The position numbers and the translations under genes are program-made. 64,000 nt of DNA from Fictibacillus sp. FJAT-27399 (GTDB lineage: Bacteria > Bacillota > Bacilli > Bacillales > Fictibacillaceae), in NCBI RefSeq assembly GCF_001510655.1, contig NZ_LMVC01000002.1, positions 1,464,759 through 1,528,758 of the forward strand, given 5' to 3'. Position 1 is the first letter of the stretch, and every line of letters begins with the position of its first letter. Under the pieces are notes generated by a model, which searched no databases, was not told the origin of the DNA, and was given only the letters and a program-made list of their open reading frames with translations. This document shows positions 51,549-59,784 of the stretch, one piece after another.

Positions 51549-52307
51549 TCAATCATTACCCAGTTCCTTCAAAACTTGGCTCAAATGAGCAAAAGTACGG
51601 CCATCTTTAACAGGAAAAGCATAACCCGAAGAAACGATCGCGGCTGAAACCATTGGCTGAATTCCACTGACATATACCTCAGTCCCCAGTAATTGAAGAG
51701 CTGCAATCAGCTGTGTAAGTTCCGATACAAGGCTGTCATTTATCGAATATATAGCGGTTAAATCAATGATTAAATGTTCAATCCTTAATTCAGAACAGCG
51801 GTTTAATGTGTAATCAGTCAGCAAAAATATCTGGTCATTTCCAACTGTCGGCTGCATCGGAAGGACCCCGATCCGATCCATGACAGGAATAATATTGGAA
51901 GAAAGCTCTTTAATGATCCGCCCCAGTTCCCTTTCCTTTAGGACCTGGCTGGTCACCTCAATGAACTCCACATAAGCTCCGATGATCGTATCACCATCTT
52001 TTAAAATTCTTGTTTTGGCTGTAAAGATTCGGGTTTCTCCATTCCAAATATATTCAAAACGGCTTTTTTCATATTCCTCTCTGTTTTCCAGTGACAGCGA
52101 AAGAAACCTGCGATAGCCATCAATTCGGCTTAAAAATTCATCAATATGTACACCTATGGCATCTTCTCTATTTATGTTTAACATTTCTTCACATTTTTTG
52201 TTTACAAAAACGGTCTTATAATCCTTGTCAATCATATAAATTCCAATATCGCTTCGATCAAGAGCTTGCTGCAGCATTTTTGCGTAATTCCTTTCTTCTT
52301 CTTGCAT
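51549..52307 (-). CDS. PAS-STAS domain protein (stressosome-like)
   Basis: 252 residues. PAS domain about 12-125 (DIGIYMIDKDYKTVFVNKKC; YIWNGETRIFTAKTRIL) and STAS domain about 138-248 (LIIDLTAIYSINDSLVSEL; GTEVYVSGIQPMVS). The order recalls YtvA, but the flavin-binding Cys motif (GxNCRFLQ) is absent, so it is not an LOV photosensor. A Ser replaces the second phosphorylatable threonine of RsbR-type STAS domains (NDSL). It probably senses redox or a small molecule and feeds into sigma-B or a similar pathway. Confidence 0.82.
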   Translation of the reverse strand: MQEEERNYAKMLQQALDRSDIGIYMIDKDYKTVFVNKKCEEMLNINREDAIGVHIDEFLSRIDGYRRFLSLSLENREEYEKSRFEYIWNGETRIFTAKTRILKDGDTIIGAYVEFIEVTSQVLKERELGRIIKELSSNIIPVMDRIGVLPMQPTVGNDQIFLLTDYTLNRCSELRIEHLIIDLTAIYSINDSLVSELTQLIAALQLLGTEVYVSGIQPMVSAAIVSSGYAFPVKDGRTFAHLSQVLKELGND

Positions 52308-52334
52308 TTTCCTTAATTATTGTCCAAATCTCGT

Positions 52335-52368
52335 TATTTGTCTATAAACAAAGGGAGCTAGACAAATA
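52335..52368. promoter_or_regulatory. Inverted repeat upstream of the PAS-STAS gene
   Basis: TATTTGTCT (52335-52343) and AGACAAATA (52360-52368) form a 9-bp perfect inverted repeat with a 16-bp spacer, between aceA and the PAS-STAS gene. It may be an operator; binding protein unknown. Confidence 0.4.
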
Positions 52369-52375
52369 TGAAAAA

Positions 52376-52403
52376 GGAAGCAGCCTCATTAAAGGCTGCT
52401 TCA
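52376..52403 (-). terminator. Terminator of the aceBA operon
   Basis: GAAGCAGCCT (52377-52386) pairs perfectly with AGGCTGCTTC (52393-52402); T's follow on the minus strand, 3 bp after the aceA stop. Confidence 0.88.
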
Positions 52404-52405
52404 CT

Positions 52406-53689
52406 TTATTTAGCTATTGTAAACTGTTCTTCTTCTGTTGAACCTTTAAGTGCTGTAGTAGAGGAAAGCCCGCCGGAGACAGCTTGTGCCACTTCATCAA
52501 AGTAACCTGTGCCTACTTCACGCTGATGACGAGTTGCCGTGTATCCATTTTTTTCATTTGCAAACTCCCTCTGCTGAAGCTCTGAATAGGCGGCCATTCC
52601 TCTAGTTTTATATTCTTTTGCCAGTTCGAACATGCTATGGTTAAGAGTATGGAATCCTGCAAGAGTAACAAACTGGAACTTGTAACCCATCGATGCAATC
52701 TGCTGCTGGAAGGTAGCAATCGTCTCATCATCCAGCTTCTTTTTCCAGTTGAAAGACGGAGAGCAGTTATAGGCTAGCATTTTACCAGGAAAACGTTCGT
52801 GGATGGCATCGGCAAATCTCTGCGCTTCTTCAAGATTTGGTTCCGATGTCTCGCACCAGATGAGGTCTGCATACGGCGCGTAAGCAAGCCCTCTGGCAAT
52901 CGCCTGGTCGATCCCTGCATTCGTTCTGTAAAACCCTTCAGTAGTCCTGTCCCCGGTTAAAAAATGATGGTCATAAGGATCCACATCGCTCGTGATTAAA
53001 TTAGCGGCATTGGCATCCGTACGTGCGATTAAGATGGTATCTACTCCCATCACATCTGCTGCCAGCCTGGCGGAAACCAGATGGCGCACCGCCTGCTGTG
53101 TCGGCAGGAGCACTTTACCGCCAAGGTGACCGCACTTCTTTTCCGAAGAAAGCTGGTCTTCAAAATGAACCCCTGAGGCTCCTGCTTCAATCATCGCTTT
53201 CATCATCTCAAATACGTTAAGCGCTCCGCCAAATCCTGCCTCGGCATCCGCGACAATTGGAACAAACCAGTCGATGTCGGTTTTTCCTTCGGAGCATTCA
53301 ATCTGATCGGCACGCTGCAGCGCCTGGTTAATCTTTTTCACGACATTAGGTACACTGTTTGCAGGGTAAAGGCTTTGGTCAGGATACATATGTCCGGAAA
53401 GGTTGGCATCGGCCGCCACTTGCCAGCCGCTTAAGTAGATCGCCTTAAGCCCCGCCTTCACTTGCTGAACTGCCTGATTTCCCGTCAGTGCTCCAAGCGC
53501 ATGAACATAATTTTCGTCTTGGAGTGATTTCCATAGCCGTTCTGCTCCTCTTTTGGCCAGGGTATGTTCAATTTGTACCGAGCCTCTCAGTTTGGCAACA
53601 TCTTCTGCCGTATACGTCCTCTCGATTCCTTCCCACCGTTTTTCTTTCCAATTCTCATTAATTTGTGCTGCCGTATCTTTTTGATTCAT
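52406..53689 (-). CDS. aceA: Isocitrate lyase
   Basis: 427 residues. It cleaves isocitrate to succinate and glyoxylate in the glyoxylate bypass. The catalytic loop [12 protein letters not shown] (181-192; Cys186) is intact, as are [20 protein letters not shown] (as [19 protein letters not shown]) and [13 protein letters not shown]. Length fits Gram-positive ICL. It is encoded 13 bp after aceB, so bypass enzymes are made together for growth on acetate or fatty acids. Confidence 0.96.
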   Translation of the reverse strand: MNQKDTAAQINENWKEKRWEGIERTYTAEDVAKLRGSVQIEHTLAKRGAERLWKSLQDENYVHALGALTGNQAVQQVKAGLKAIYLSGWQVAADANLSGHMYPDQSLYPANSVPNVVKKINQALQRADQIECSEGKTDIDWFVPIVADAEAGFGGALNVFEMMKAMIEAGASGVHFEDQLSSEKKCGHLGGKVLLPTQQAVRHLVSARLAADVMGVDTILIARTDANAANLITSDVDPYDHHFLTGDRTTEGFYRTNAGIDQAIARGLAYAPYADLIWCETSEPNLEEAQRFADAIHERFPGKMLAYNCSPSFNWKKKLDDETIATFQQQIASMGYKFQFVTLAGFHTLNHSMFELAKEYKTRGMAAYSELQQREFANEKNGYTATRHQREVGTGYFDEVAQAVSGGLSSTTALKGSTEEEQFTIAK

Positions 53690-53702
53690 TCTATTTCACT
53701 CC

Positions 53703-55304
53703 TTATTTAATATGGGTATAACCAGGCAATGTTAAAAATTCGATGAACTCATCTTGTCTAACCAGCTGCTCAAAGAGAGTAATGGCTTCTTCAAACCGGC
53801 CATCTTCCCATTGCTGCTCATTCAGTGTTGTTTTGATTTTCTGAACTTCTTCTTCCGTCACTTGTCCCACAAGCTCAAGGGTTACCTGTCTGCCATCTTC
53901 CAGGACGCCTTGCGTATGGCGGATCCATTGCCAGACTTGAGCTCTGGAGATCTCAGCTGTAGCCGCATCCTCCATCAGATGGTTAAGCGGTACTGCTCCG
54001 CGGCCTGTAAGCCATGCAGCAATGTATTGTATTCCTACAGAGATATTGGTCCTCAGGCCGTTTTCAGTAATCGGCCCGATCGTCGGCTGCAAAAGATCCT
54101 CAGCTGTTACTACTACGTCATTCCGCTGTTTCTCCAATTGATTTGCCGAAGGCATCAGACGGTCAAATACTTCAAGGACGACCGGCACTAATCCGGGATG
54201 GGCTACCCAGCTGCCGTCATGCCCGTCAGCCGCTTCTCTTTCTTTGTCTGTTTTTACTTTTTGCAGTGCTTCTTCATTGGCTTCGGGATTGTTTTTGATC
54301 GGAATCTGTGCCGCCATTCCCCCGATGGCATGGGCACCTCTTTTATGGCAGACCTTAATGACAAACTGTGTATACGCTCTCATAAAAGGCACCGTCATCG
54401 TGACGTGTGCTCGGTCGGGCAGCAGATAGGACGTATGATTCTTAAGCTTTTTGATGTAGCTGAAAATATAGTCCCAGCGTCCGCAATTTAATCCCGCGCT
54501 GTGTTCTTGTAATTCATAAAGAATCTCTTCCGCTTCAAAGGTCGCTAGGATGGTTTCAATCAAAACAGTTGCTTTGACCGTCCCTTGAGGAATTCCCATT
54601 TCCTCTTGGGCAAAGACAAACACTTCGTTCCAAAGTCTGGCTTCCAGATGCCCCTCAAGCTTCGGCAGATAAAAGTAGGGGCCGGAGCCTTTTTCGATCA
54701 GCGCTTTAGCATTATGAAAAAAATAAAGTCCAAAATCTACTAAACTGCCAGACATTGGCTCTCCTTTATACGACAGATGCTTCTCCTCAAGATGCCAGCC
54801 CCTGGGCCGTACAACGAGAGTCGCTGTTTTCTCATGCAGGCGGTACTCTTTTCCTTGCAGAGAAGTATACTCCAGCTCTCCCCGAATCGCATCCCGCAAA
54901 TACACCTGTCCGAGCAGACTGTTTTCCCACGTCGGAGAGTTGGCATCTTCAAAATCTGCCATGAAGACCTTGGCTCCTGAGTTCAAAGCATTGATGACCA
55001 TCTTTGCATCACCAGCTGGCCCGGTAATTTCTACTCTTCGATCCTGCAAATCATCAGGCACATCTGCAACAGACCAATTGCTTTCCCGTATTTTCTTTGT
55101 TTCAGGCAAAAAATCTGGAAGCTCACCTTGATCTATTTTTTTCTGTCTGTTTACCCTGTTCTGCAAGAGTTGCAATCTTGCATTCTGAAAACGATCATGA
55201 AGCTTTTCAAGAAAAGCCATGGCTTCTGCTGACAGTATTTCATGGTCCACACCTCCCTGTACTGCAACAGTTTGTGTTTTAGATGTTACTACCGAATTAT
55301 CCAT
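53703..55304 (-). CDS. aceB: Malate synthase A
   Basis: 533 residues. It condenses glyoxylate with acetyl-CoA to malate. MVINALNSGAKVFMADFEDA, RPRGWHLEEKH, CGRWDYIFSYIKK and GAVPLNHLMEDAATAEISRA are malate synthase A blocks. GGAGGTTAAC precedes the ATG. It follows a small Cys-rich gene by 15 bp and precedes aceA; all share one predicted promoter. Confidence 0.96.
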   Translation of the reverse strand: MDNSVVTSKTQTVAVQGGVDHEILSAEAMAFLEKLHDRFQNARLQLLQNRVNRQKKIDQGELPDFLPETKKIRESNWSVADVPDDLQDRRVEITGPAGDAKMVINALNSGAKVFMADFEDANSPTWENSLLGQVYLRDAIRGELEYTSLQGKEYRLHEKTATLVVRPRGWHLEEKHLSYKGEPMSGSLVDFGLYFFHNAKALIEKGSGPYFYLPKLEGHLEARLWNEVFVFAQEEMGIPQGTVKATVLIETILATFEAEEILYELQEHSAGLNCGRWDYIFSYIKKLKNHTSYLLPDRAHVTMTVPFMRAYTQFVIKVCHKRGAHAIGGMAAQIPIKNNPEANEEALQKVKTDKEREAADGHDGSWVAHPGLVPVVLEVFDRLMPSANQLEKQRNDVVVTAEDLLQPTIGPITENGLRTNISVGIQYIAAWLTGRGAVPLNHLMEDAATAEISRAQVWQWIRHTQGVLEDGRQVTLELVGQVTEEEVQKIKTTLNEQQWEDGRFEEAITLFEQLVRQDEFIEFLTLPGYTHIK

Positions 55305-55319
55305 GTGTTAACCTCCTGT

Positions 55320-55469
55320 TCAGTCAATGATTCCGTTTCCATTACAGCGCTTGCAGCAGACACATCCCTCGCCCATGCAATCCGGGCAGTTTCCATTTTG
55401 ATGCATTCCTGATCCGTTGCACTCTAAGCATGTTTCTTCACCATTCCCATGGCAGCTGGCACAATTCAT
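55320..55469 (-). CDS. 49-residue CxxCxGxG zinc-finger-like protein
   Basis: A short minus-strand ORF holding four DnaJ-type motifs: CASCHGNG, CLECNGSG, CPDCMGEG and CKRCNGNG, so about a quarter of residues are Cys. In DnaJ these motifs form two zinc modules. No J-domain is present. TAAGGAGGAG precedes the ATG, and the ORF is the first gene of the aceB-aceA operon. It may chaperone or modulate the bypass enzymes, or bind metal; no link to a named family is certain. Confidence 0.75.
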   Translation of the reverse strand: MNCASCHGNGEETCLECNGSGMHQNGNCPDCMGEGCVCCKRCNGNGIID

Positions 55470-55503
55470 CACGATTTCTCCTCCTTATTACGAGATGGGG
55501 TTT

Positions 55504-55619
55504 CTGTTATAAAACAGATATTTATCTTGTAAAATAATATATAACAGTTTAGATAATTTGTGCAACACATTTTTTTAAAAAAAATAAAAATAGGTCCTCT
55601 GTTCTATAACAGAGGACCT
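55504..55619 (-). promoter_or_regulatory. Predicted aceBA promoter with two CTGTTNTANAACAG sites and a hairpin
   Basis: On the minus strand TTGCAC (55565-55560) and TATATT (55541-55536) are spaced by 18 bp. CTGTTATAAAACAG (55504-55517) lies just downstream and the 12-of-14-identical CTGTTCTATAACAG (55599-55612) upstream; a half site ATAACAG (55541-55547) abuts the -10. The upstream palindrome sits in a 12-bp stem (55592-55603/55608-55619) followed by A/T runs, resembling a terminator. A repressor binding both sites is a fair inference. Confidence 0.5.
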
Positions 55620-55778
55620 TACTAAGGACGATTTTACTGAAAGTCTGCAAATATTTAGTTATCAAACTCTTAAGTTTTGCTAAAGCCGAAGATTGATTTT
55701 CGTTCGTAACGGACATCGCACACTGTTGCTTGAAAGCAGCCCTCAAGTCTTTTACATACAAACACCGAAGGAGGGAAT

Positions 55779-55870
55779 AGCTGGCTCTTTTTTGAGCCAG
55801 CTGATTTGTGAAACAAATGAAAAGTCTGAAAAGCAGACAGGGATCAGCGAGCTGATCCCTGTCTGCTTTT
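55779..55870 (-). terminator. Two adjacent strong hairpins after the aldo/keto reductase gene
   Basis: Hairpin A: AGCTGGCTC (55779-55787)/GAGCCAGCT (55794-55802). Hairpin B: a 20-bp perfect stem, 55829-55848 with 55851-55870, GCAGACAGGGATCAGC core, loop of 2 nt. B, ending in TTTTC on the minus strand, probably terminates the gene that stops at 55931. The rest of the 55620-55930 gap has no recognisable gene. Confidence 0.55.
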
Positions 55871-55930
55871 CAAATGGCTATTCAATTCCCTTTCACCCTA
55901 ATAAAACCTCATTGTCTAATTTAGTTTTTC

Positions 55931-56755
55931 TTAAAACTCGTCCGGATCTGGGCCGTTTCGAAGATCTTTATTCAATGAATCAATCTGCTCCATGTCTTCC
56001 ATGCTTAATTCAAAATCAAAGATATCGGCATTTTCCTTAATACGGTTTTCATTCACTGATTTAGGAATGGTAATTACTCCATTCTGAAGATCCCAGCGGA
56101 GAATAACCTGTGCTACCGTTTTATTATGCTTTTCTGCCAATGCCATCAGGATCGGCTCATCAAAGATTTCACCCTTTAACAGCGGTCTCCATGCTTCCAG
56201 CTGGATTTGATGATCTTTGCAGAAAGCCAACAGTTCTTTTTGTGTAAGGCGGGGATGGTACTCCACTTGATTGACCATCGGTTTAATCTCACAGTCTTTC
56301 ATAAGGTCTTCCAGATGGTGAATTTTAAAATTACAAACACCAATCGCTTTTGTCTTACCCTCTTTATAAAGCGTTTCTAATGCTTTCCACGTCTCTTTAT
56401 ACTTGCCAGACACCGGCCAATGAACAAGGAACAGGTCTGCGTAATCCATATCAAGCTTTTTCAGGCTCTCTTTAAATGAGCGCAGCGTCTCCTCATATCC
56501 CTGTTCTGTATTCCAGACCTTGGTCGTAATAAAAAGCTCTTCACGCGGGACATCCACCTGTTTAACAGCCTCTCCTACACCTTCTTCATTTTTATAGAAC
56601 GAAGCTGTATCGATGCTTCTGTAGCCGGCGGCGACCGCATGTTTAATTGCGTCAATAACCTCTTGGCCTTCTTCTGCTTTATATACCCCAAGACCCAGCC
56701 ATGGCATCTTTAAACCGTTTTGTAATACAGCTGTATCAGAAATACTTTTTATCAT
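55931..56755 (-). CDS. Aldo/keto reductase (YtbE/YvgN type)
   Basis: 274 residues, paralogue of the 31952 gene. Tetrad residues are in DTASFYKNEEG (Asp, Tyr), TTKVWNTEQG (Lys) and LVHWPVSG (His); TIPKSVNENRIKEN binds the NADPH phosphate. AAGGAGGCGG precedes the ATG. It likely reduces aldehydes such as methylglyoxal. Upstream lies the repeat array of the methionine operon. Confidence 0.93.
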   Translation of the reverse strand: MIKSISDTAVLQNGLKMPWLGLGVYKAEEGQEVIDAIKHAVAAGYRSIDTASFYKNEEGVGEAVKQVDVPREELFITTKVWNTEQGYEETLRSFKESLKKLDMDYADLFLVHWPVSGKYKETWKALETLYKEGKTKAIGVCNFKIHHLEDLMKDCEIKPMVNQVEYHPRLTQKELLAFCKDHQIQLEAWRPLLKGEIFDEPILMALAEKHNKTVAQVILRWDLQNGVITIPKSVNENRIKENADIFDFELSMEDMEQIDSLNKDLRNGPDPDEF

Positions 56756-56819
56756 ATGTACCGCCTCCTTGTTTGTATGGTACCACTTGGCTGGAGAAAA
56801 TGAAAAAAAGTGCTAAAAA

Positions 56820-56849
56820 AAAAGCCCTCCAGGGAGATTGAGGGCTTTT
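56820..56849 (-). terminator. Terminator of the metNIQ-M20 operon
   Basis: AAAAGCCCTC (56820-56829) pairs perfectly with GAGGGCTTTT (56840-56849), with a long T-run following on the minus strand. It lies 170 bp after the last gene, so the repeats at 56894-57013 are transcribed as 3' untranslated RNA. Confidence 0.85.
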
Positions 56850-56893
56850 AAGAGTTAACAAAAATCTTGCAAAGAAGTCTGAATAATGAAATA

Positions 56894-57013
56894 GGATCAA
56901 TTAATTGAAGTTAGGCTCAATTATTTCTGATTTGGCTCAATTAATTGAAGTTTAGCTCAAAAATGTTGAGTTCGGCTCAATTAATCAAAAATAAGCTCAA
57001 TATCGACAAAATC
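56894..57013. repeat. Six-unit tandem array with exact 20-bp period
   Basis: Units start at 56894, 56914, 56934, 56954, 56974 and 56994, each beginning (G/A)G(A/C)TCAA; four continue TTAATT/TTATTT-like sequence. Units 1 and 3 are nearly identical (GGCTCAATTAATTGAAGTT). The array spans from near the M20 stop codon to 45 bp before the terminator. The 20-bp period equals about two helical turns. Function unknown. Confidence 0.8.
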
Positions 57014-57018
57014 GCTCT

Positions 57019-58239
57019 TTAGACCGAAGCAAGTTCCTTAGCTTTATTCAATTCAAATTCCTTCTTGATGCCAGCCAGCGCTTCACCGTTAGTGAGCAGC
57101 TGAAAACCGGTCAAAGCGAGTGCTTTTGCACCGAGAATAAGCGCCTGGTCGCCCTGCTCTGACTTTGCCGCCTCCCTGAACTCATCCGTATGCCCGATTA
57201 ACGTATCCGGCCCGATCTGAAGGTAAGGGTGAATCGTCGGCACGGCCTGGCTGATGTTACCGGCATCAGTCGAACCAAGTCCGCATCGGTGTGAGGTATC
57301 TACTTCTGCACCCAGACTCTCCAGCTGTTCTTGAAACACTTTATCAAACGATCGATTTAATAAAAGGTTATCCACCTGATTCTGAAAAGCAATAACATTA
57401 AGCTTTGCGCCTGTTGCAAGGGCAGCACCTTCTGCAATGGCTTTTACTTTTTTCGTTGTCTCATCCAGTCTTGCTCTTGTGGAAGCACGAATGTAAAAAC
57501 GGGCCTTCGCATATTCAGGCACAATATTAGGAGCGTCTCCCCCGTGTGTAATGATGCCATGAATTTTCACATCGTCCGCCACATGCTGGCGCAGTGCGTT
57601 AATCCCGACAAACAACTGAATAACTGCATCAAGTGCATTGATTCCCTTTTCCGGTGCCGCAGCCGCATGAGCGGGCTTTCCGATGTATTCAAAATCCAGC
57701 GGATCAACGGCAAGCGATGTCCCGGTAATGCGGTTAGCGTTACCTGGATGGAACATTAACGCAGCATCAATGCCGTCCAGCAAACCGTGTTTCACAAAAC
57801 TTCCCTTCGCACTTCCGTTCTCTCCGCCTTCTTCAGCAGGCGTTCCAAAAACAGCTACTTCTCCTCCGATCTCATCGATAACGGAAGCAAGAGCGATGGC
57901 CGCTGCCACACTTGATGTACCGATGATATTATGGCCGCATGCATGACCGATGCCGGGAAGGGCATCATATTCTGCTAAAAAGGCAACGGATGGCCCATCT
58001 AGAATAGAACGCTTACGGGCAACAAATGCCGTTTCGTGACCGGCCACTCCGCGTTCTACCTGAAACCCCTCTTTTTCGAGCAGCGATGCCAGCAGGCTGG
58101 ATGCAAACAATTCTTCATTTCCGATTTCTGGATTATCATGGATCTCGTGAGAAGTTTGAATGTAAGCCGCTTGGTTTACATCAATGTTCGTACGGATTTG
58201 TTCCTGGATTTCTCGGGCAGTTCTGCTGATTACAGTCAT
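57019..58239 (-). CDS. M20-family amidohydrolase in the methionine operon
   Basis: 406 residues. M20D features: HEIHDNPEIGNEE, FLAEYDALPGIGHACGHN, PAEEGGENG, FEYIGKPAHAA (dimerisation/active His) and GLGSTDAGNIS. It starts 24 bp after metQ with GAAAGGATCTGAG upstream, so it belongs to the SAM-riboswitch transcript. Related genes in B. subtilis sulfur operons process N-acylated sulfur amino acids, so release of methionine or a derivative from an N-acyl or dipeptide form is a reasonable inference. Distinct from the 18278 paralogue. Confidence 0.87.
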   Translation of the reverse strand: MTVISRTAREIQEQIRTNIDVNQAAYIQTSHEIHDNPEIGNEELFASSLLASLLEKEGFQVERGVAGHETAFVARKRSILDGPSVAFLAEYDALPGIGHACGHNIIGTSSVAAAIALASVIDEIGGEVAVFGTPAEEGGENGSAKGSFVKHGLLDGIDAALMFHPGNANRITGTSLAVDPLDFEYIGKPAHAAAAPEKGINALDAVIQLFVGINALRQHVADDVKIHGIITHGGDAPNIVPEYAKARFYIRASTRARLDETTKKVKAIAEGAALATGAKLNVIAFQNQVDNLLLNRSFDKVFQEQLESLGAEVDTSHRCGLGSTDAGNISQAVPTIHPYLQIGPDTLIGHTDEFREAAKSEQGDQALILGAKALALTGFQLLTNGEALAGIKKEFELNKAKELASV

Positions 58240-58263
58240 GATCTCAGATCCTTTCTCTCTCTA

Positions 58264-59094
58264 TTACTCTCCAATTTCACTTAGTGGTACAAACGTAGGA
58301 ATGGTTGCACCTTTATAGATTTCTTTAATCTTCTTGGCTGTATCTTTTGATTGATAGATCTTCGCAATTTTTTTCAGCGATTTTTTATTTTTATCTTCAG
58401 TTCTTGTTGCAATGATATTGATATATGGCTTTGCAGTCTTGCTTTCAAGGAAGATCGAATCTTTCTTCGGATTCATTCCAGCGTCGACAGCAACGCCATT
58501 GTTAATGATTGAAGCGGCCACATCAGGAAGCACCCGTGGTGTCTGGCCTGCAACTACTGGTTTAAGCTTCAAGTGTTTTTTGTTCTCCACCACTTTTTTC
58601 AGATCACCATTCCCATCAAAGTTCTTTTCCAGTTTGATTAGCCCGGCACTCTGCAGAAGAAGCAATGCACGGCCCATGTTCGTAGCTTCATTCGGCAAAG
58701 CAATGGTTGATCCAGCCGGGATATCCTTGATGTTCTTGTATTTTTTTGAGTAAACGCCCATAGGCGCAATGACGGTTGTTGCAATCGGTGCTAAATCCAA
58801 TTTATGTTCTTTTTTAAACGAATTGAAGTAAGAGATGGTCTGAAACGCATTAGCGTCAATATCCCCGTCAGACAATGCCTGATTCGGACGGACATAATCG
58901 GAAAACTCTACGATTTCCAAATCGATGCCTTCTTTTTCTGCTTTTTTAGCGATATACTTCCACACGTCACTGTCAGATCCGCTGATGCCCATCTTTACTT
59001 TTTCAAGGCCTTTTTTATCTCCGCCGCTGCACCCGCTCAAGAATGCCGACATTAAAACCCCGATGACTAAAATGATCAATGAATATTTTTTCAT
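58264..59094 (-). CDS. metQ: Methionine ABC transporter substrate-binding lipoprotein
   Basis: 276 residues. Signal peptide with lipobox LSGC (Cys about 22), then the NlpA/MetQ fold: KMGISGSDSDVWKYIAKKAE, DGDIDANAFQTISYF (family DxNxFQH-like) and GSTIALPNEATNMGRALLLL. It captures methionine or its derivatives outside the membrane and passes them to MetI/MetN. Preceded by the permease gene (27 bp). Confidence 0.94.
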   Translation of the reverse strand: MKKYSLIILVIGVLMSAFLSGCSGGDKKGLEKVKMGISGSDSDVWKYIAKKAEKEGIDLEIVEFSDYVRPNQALSDGDIDANAFQTISYFNSFKKEHKLDLAPIATTVIAPMGVYSKKYKNIKDIPAGSTIALPNEATNMGRALLLLQSAGLIKLEKNFDGNGDLKKVVENKKHLKLKPVVAGQTPRVLPDVAASIINNGVAVDAGMNPKKDSIFLESKTAKPYINIIATRTEDKNKKSLKKIAKIYQSKDTAKKIKEIYKGATIPTFVPLSEIGE

Positions 59095-59121
59095 ACGATT
59101 TTCCTTCTCCCTTTTCTCTTT

Positions 59122-59784
59122 TTATCTTCTTCTAATTTTTCTGGACAGTATATTTCCTGTGCTCTGCAAGCCTTGAACAAGGATGACTAGCAGAACGACG
59201 GTGACAATCATCACGTCTGTATCAAATCGCTGATAGCCGTAGGCAATGGCCAGATCGCCCAAGCCTCCTCCACCAACAGCCCCTGCCATCGCCGAAGCTC
59301 CGACCAGGCCGATCGTTGCGATCGTAAACGACAGGATCAGTGAACTGAATGCTTCCGGCAGCAGTATGCGAAAGATGGTCTGCCAAGGAGTAGCTCCCAT
59401 GGCTTCTGCGGCCTCTACAATGCCCGGATCGATCTCAAGCAGGCTGTTTTCCACGAGCCTTGCGATATAGGGGCCGGCATATACAATCAATGGCACAATC
59501 GCGGCCGATGTCCCGATAGAGGTACCGACTACTAATCTTGTAAACGGGATAATCGCCACCATTAAGATGATGAACGGTATCGAACGCAGAACGTTTACAA
59601 TCGCGTTCAAAACGTTAAAGACGGCCAGGTTTTCAAGAATGTGCCCCTTCCTCGTGACTACGAGTACGACGCCAAGCGGAATGCCGATTACAGCCGAGAA
59701 CAATAAGGAAAATCCAACCATCGTTAAGGTATCACCGGCCGCATTTAAAATGTCGACCCAAAATGTACTCCAATCAACTTGCAT
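59122..59784 (-). CDS. metI: Methionine ABC transporter permease
   Basis: 220 residues from the ATG at 59784 (GGGAGGT upstream; TTG at 59793 also possible). Five membrane helices; NVLRSIPFIILMVAIIPFT and the EAA loop IVEAAEAMGATPWQTIFRIL typical of MetI/MetP. It overlaps the metN stop by 11 bp. Partner of MetN and MetQ. Confidence 0.94.
   Translation of the reverse strand: MQVDWSTFWVDILNAAGDTLTMVGFSLLFSAVIGIPLGVVLVVTRKGHILENLAVFNVLNAIVNVLRSIPFIILMVAIIPFTRLVVGTSIGTSAAIVPLIVYAGPYIARLVENSLLEIDPGIVEAAEAMGATPWQTIFRILLPEAFSSLILSFTIATIGLVGASAMAGAVGGGGLGDLAIAYGYQRFDTDVMIVTVVLLVILVQGLQSTGNILSRKIRRR

Noticed and set aside
55549-55761. 70-residue minus-strand ORF in the aceBA upstream gap
   Set aside because: No Shine-Dalgarno, runs through a terminator-like hairpin and AT-rich promoter sequence; most likely chance.
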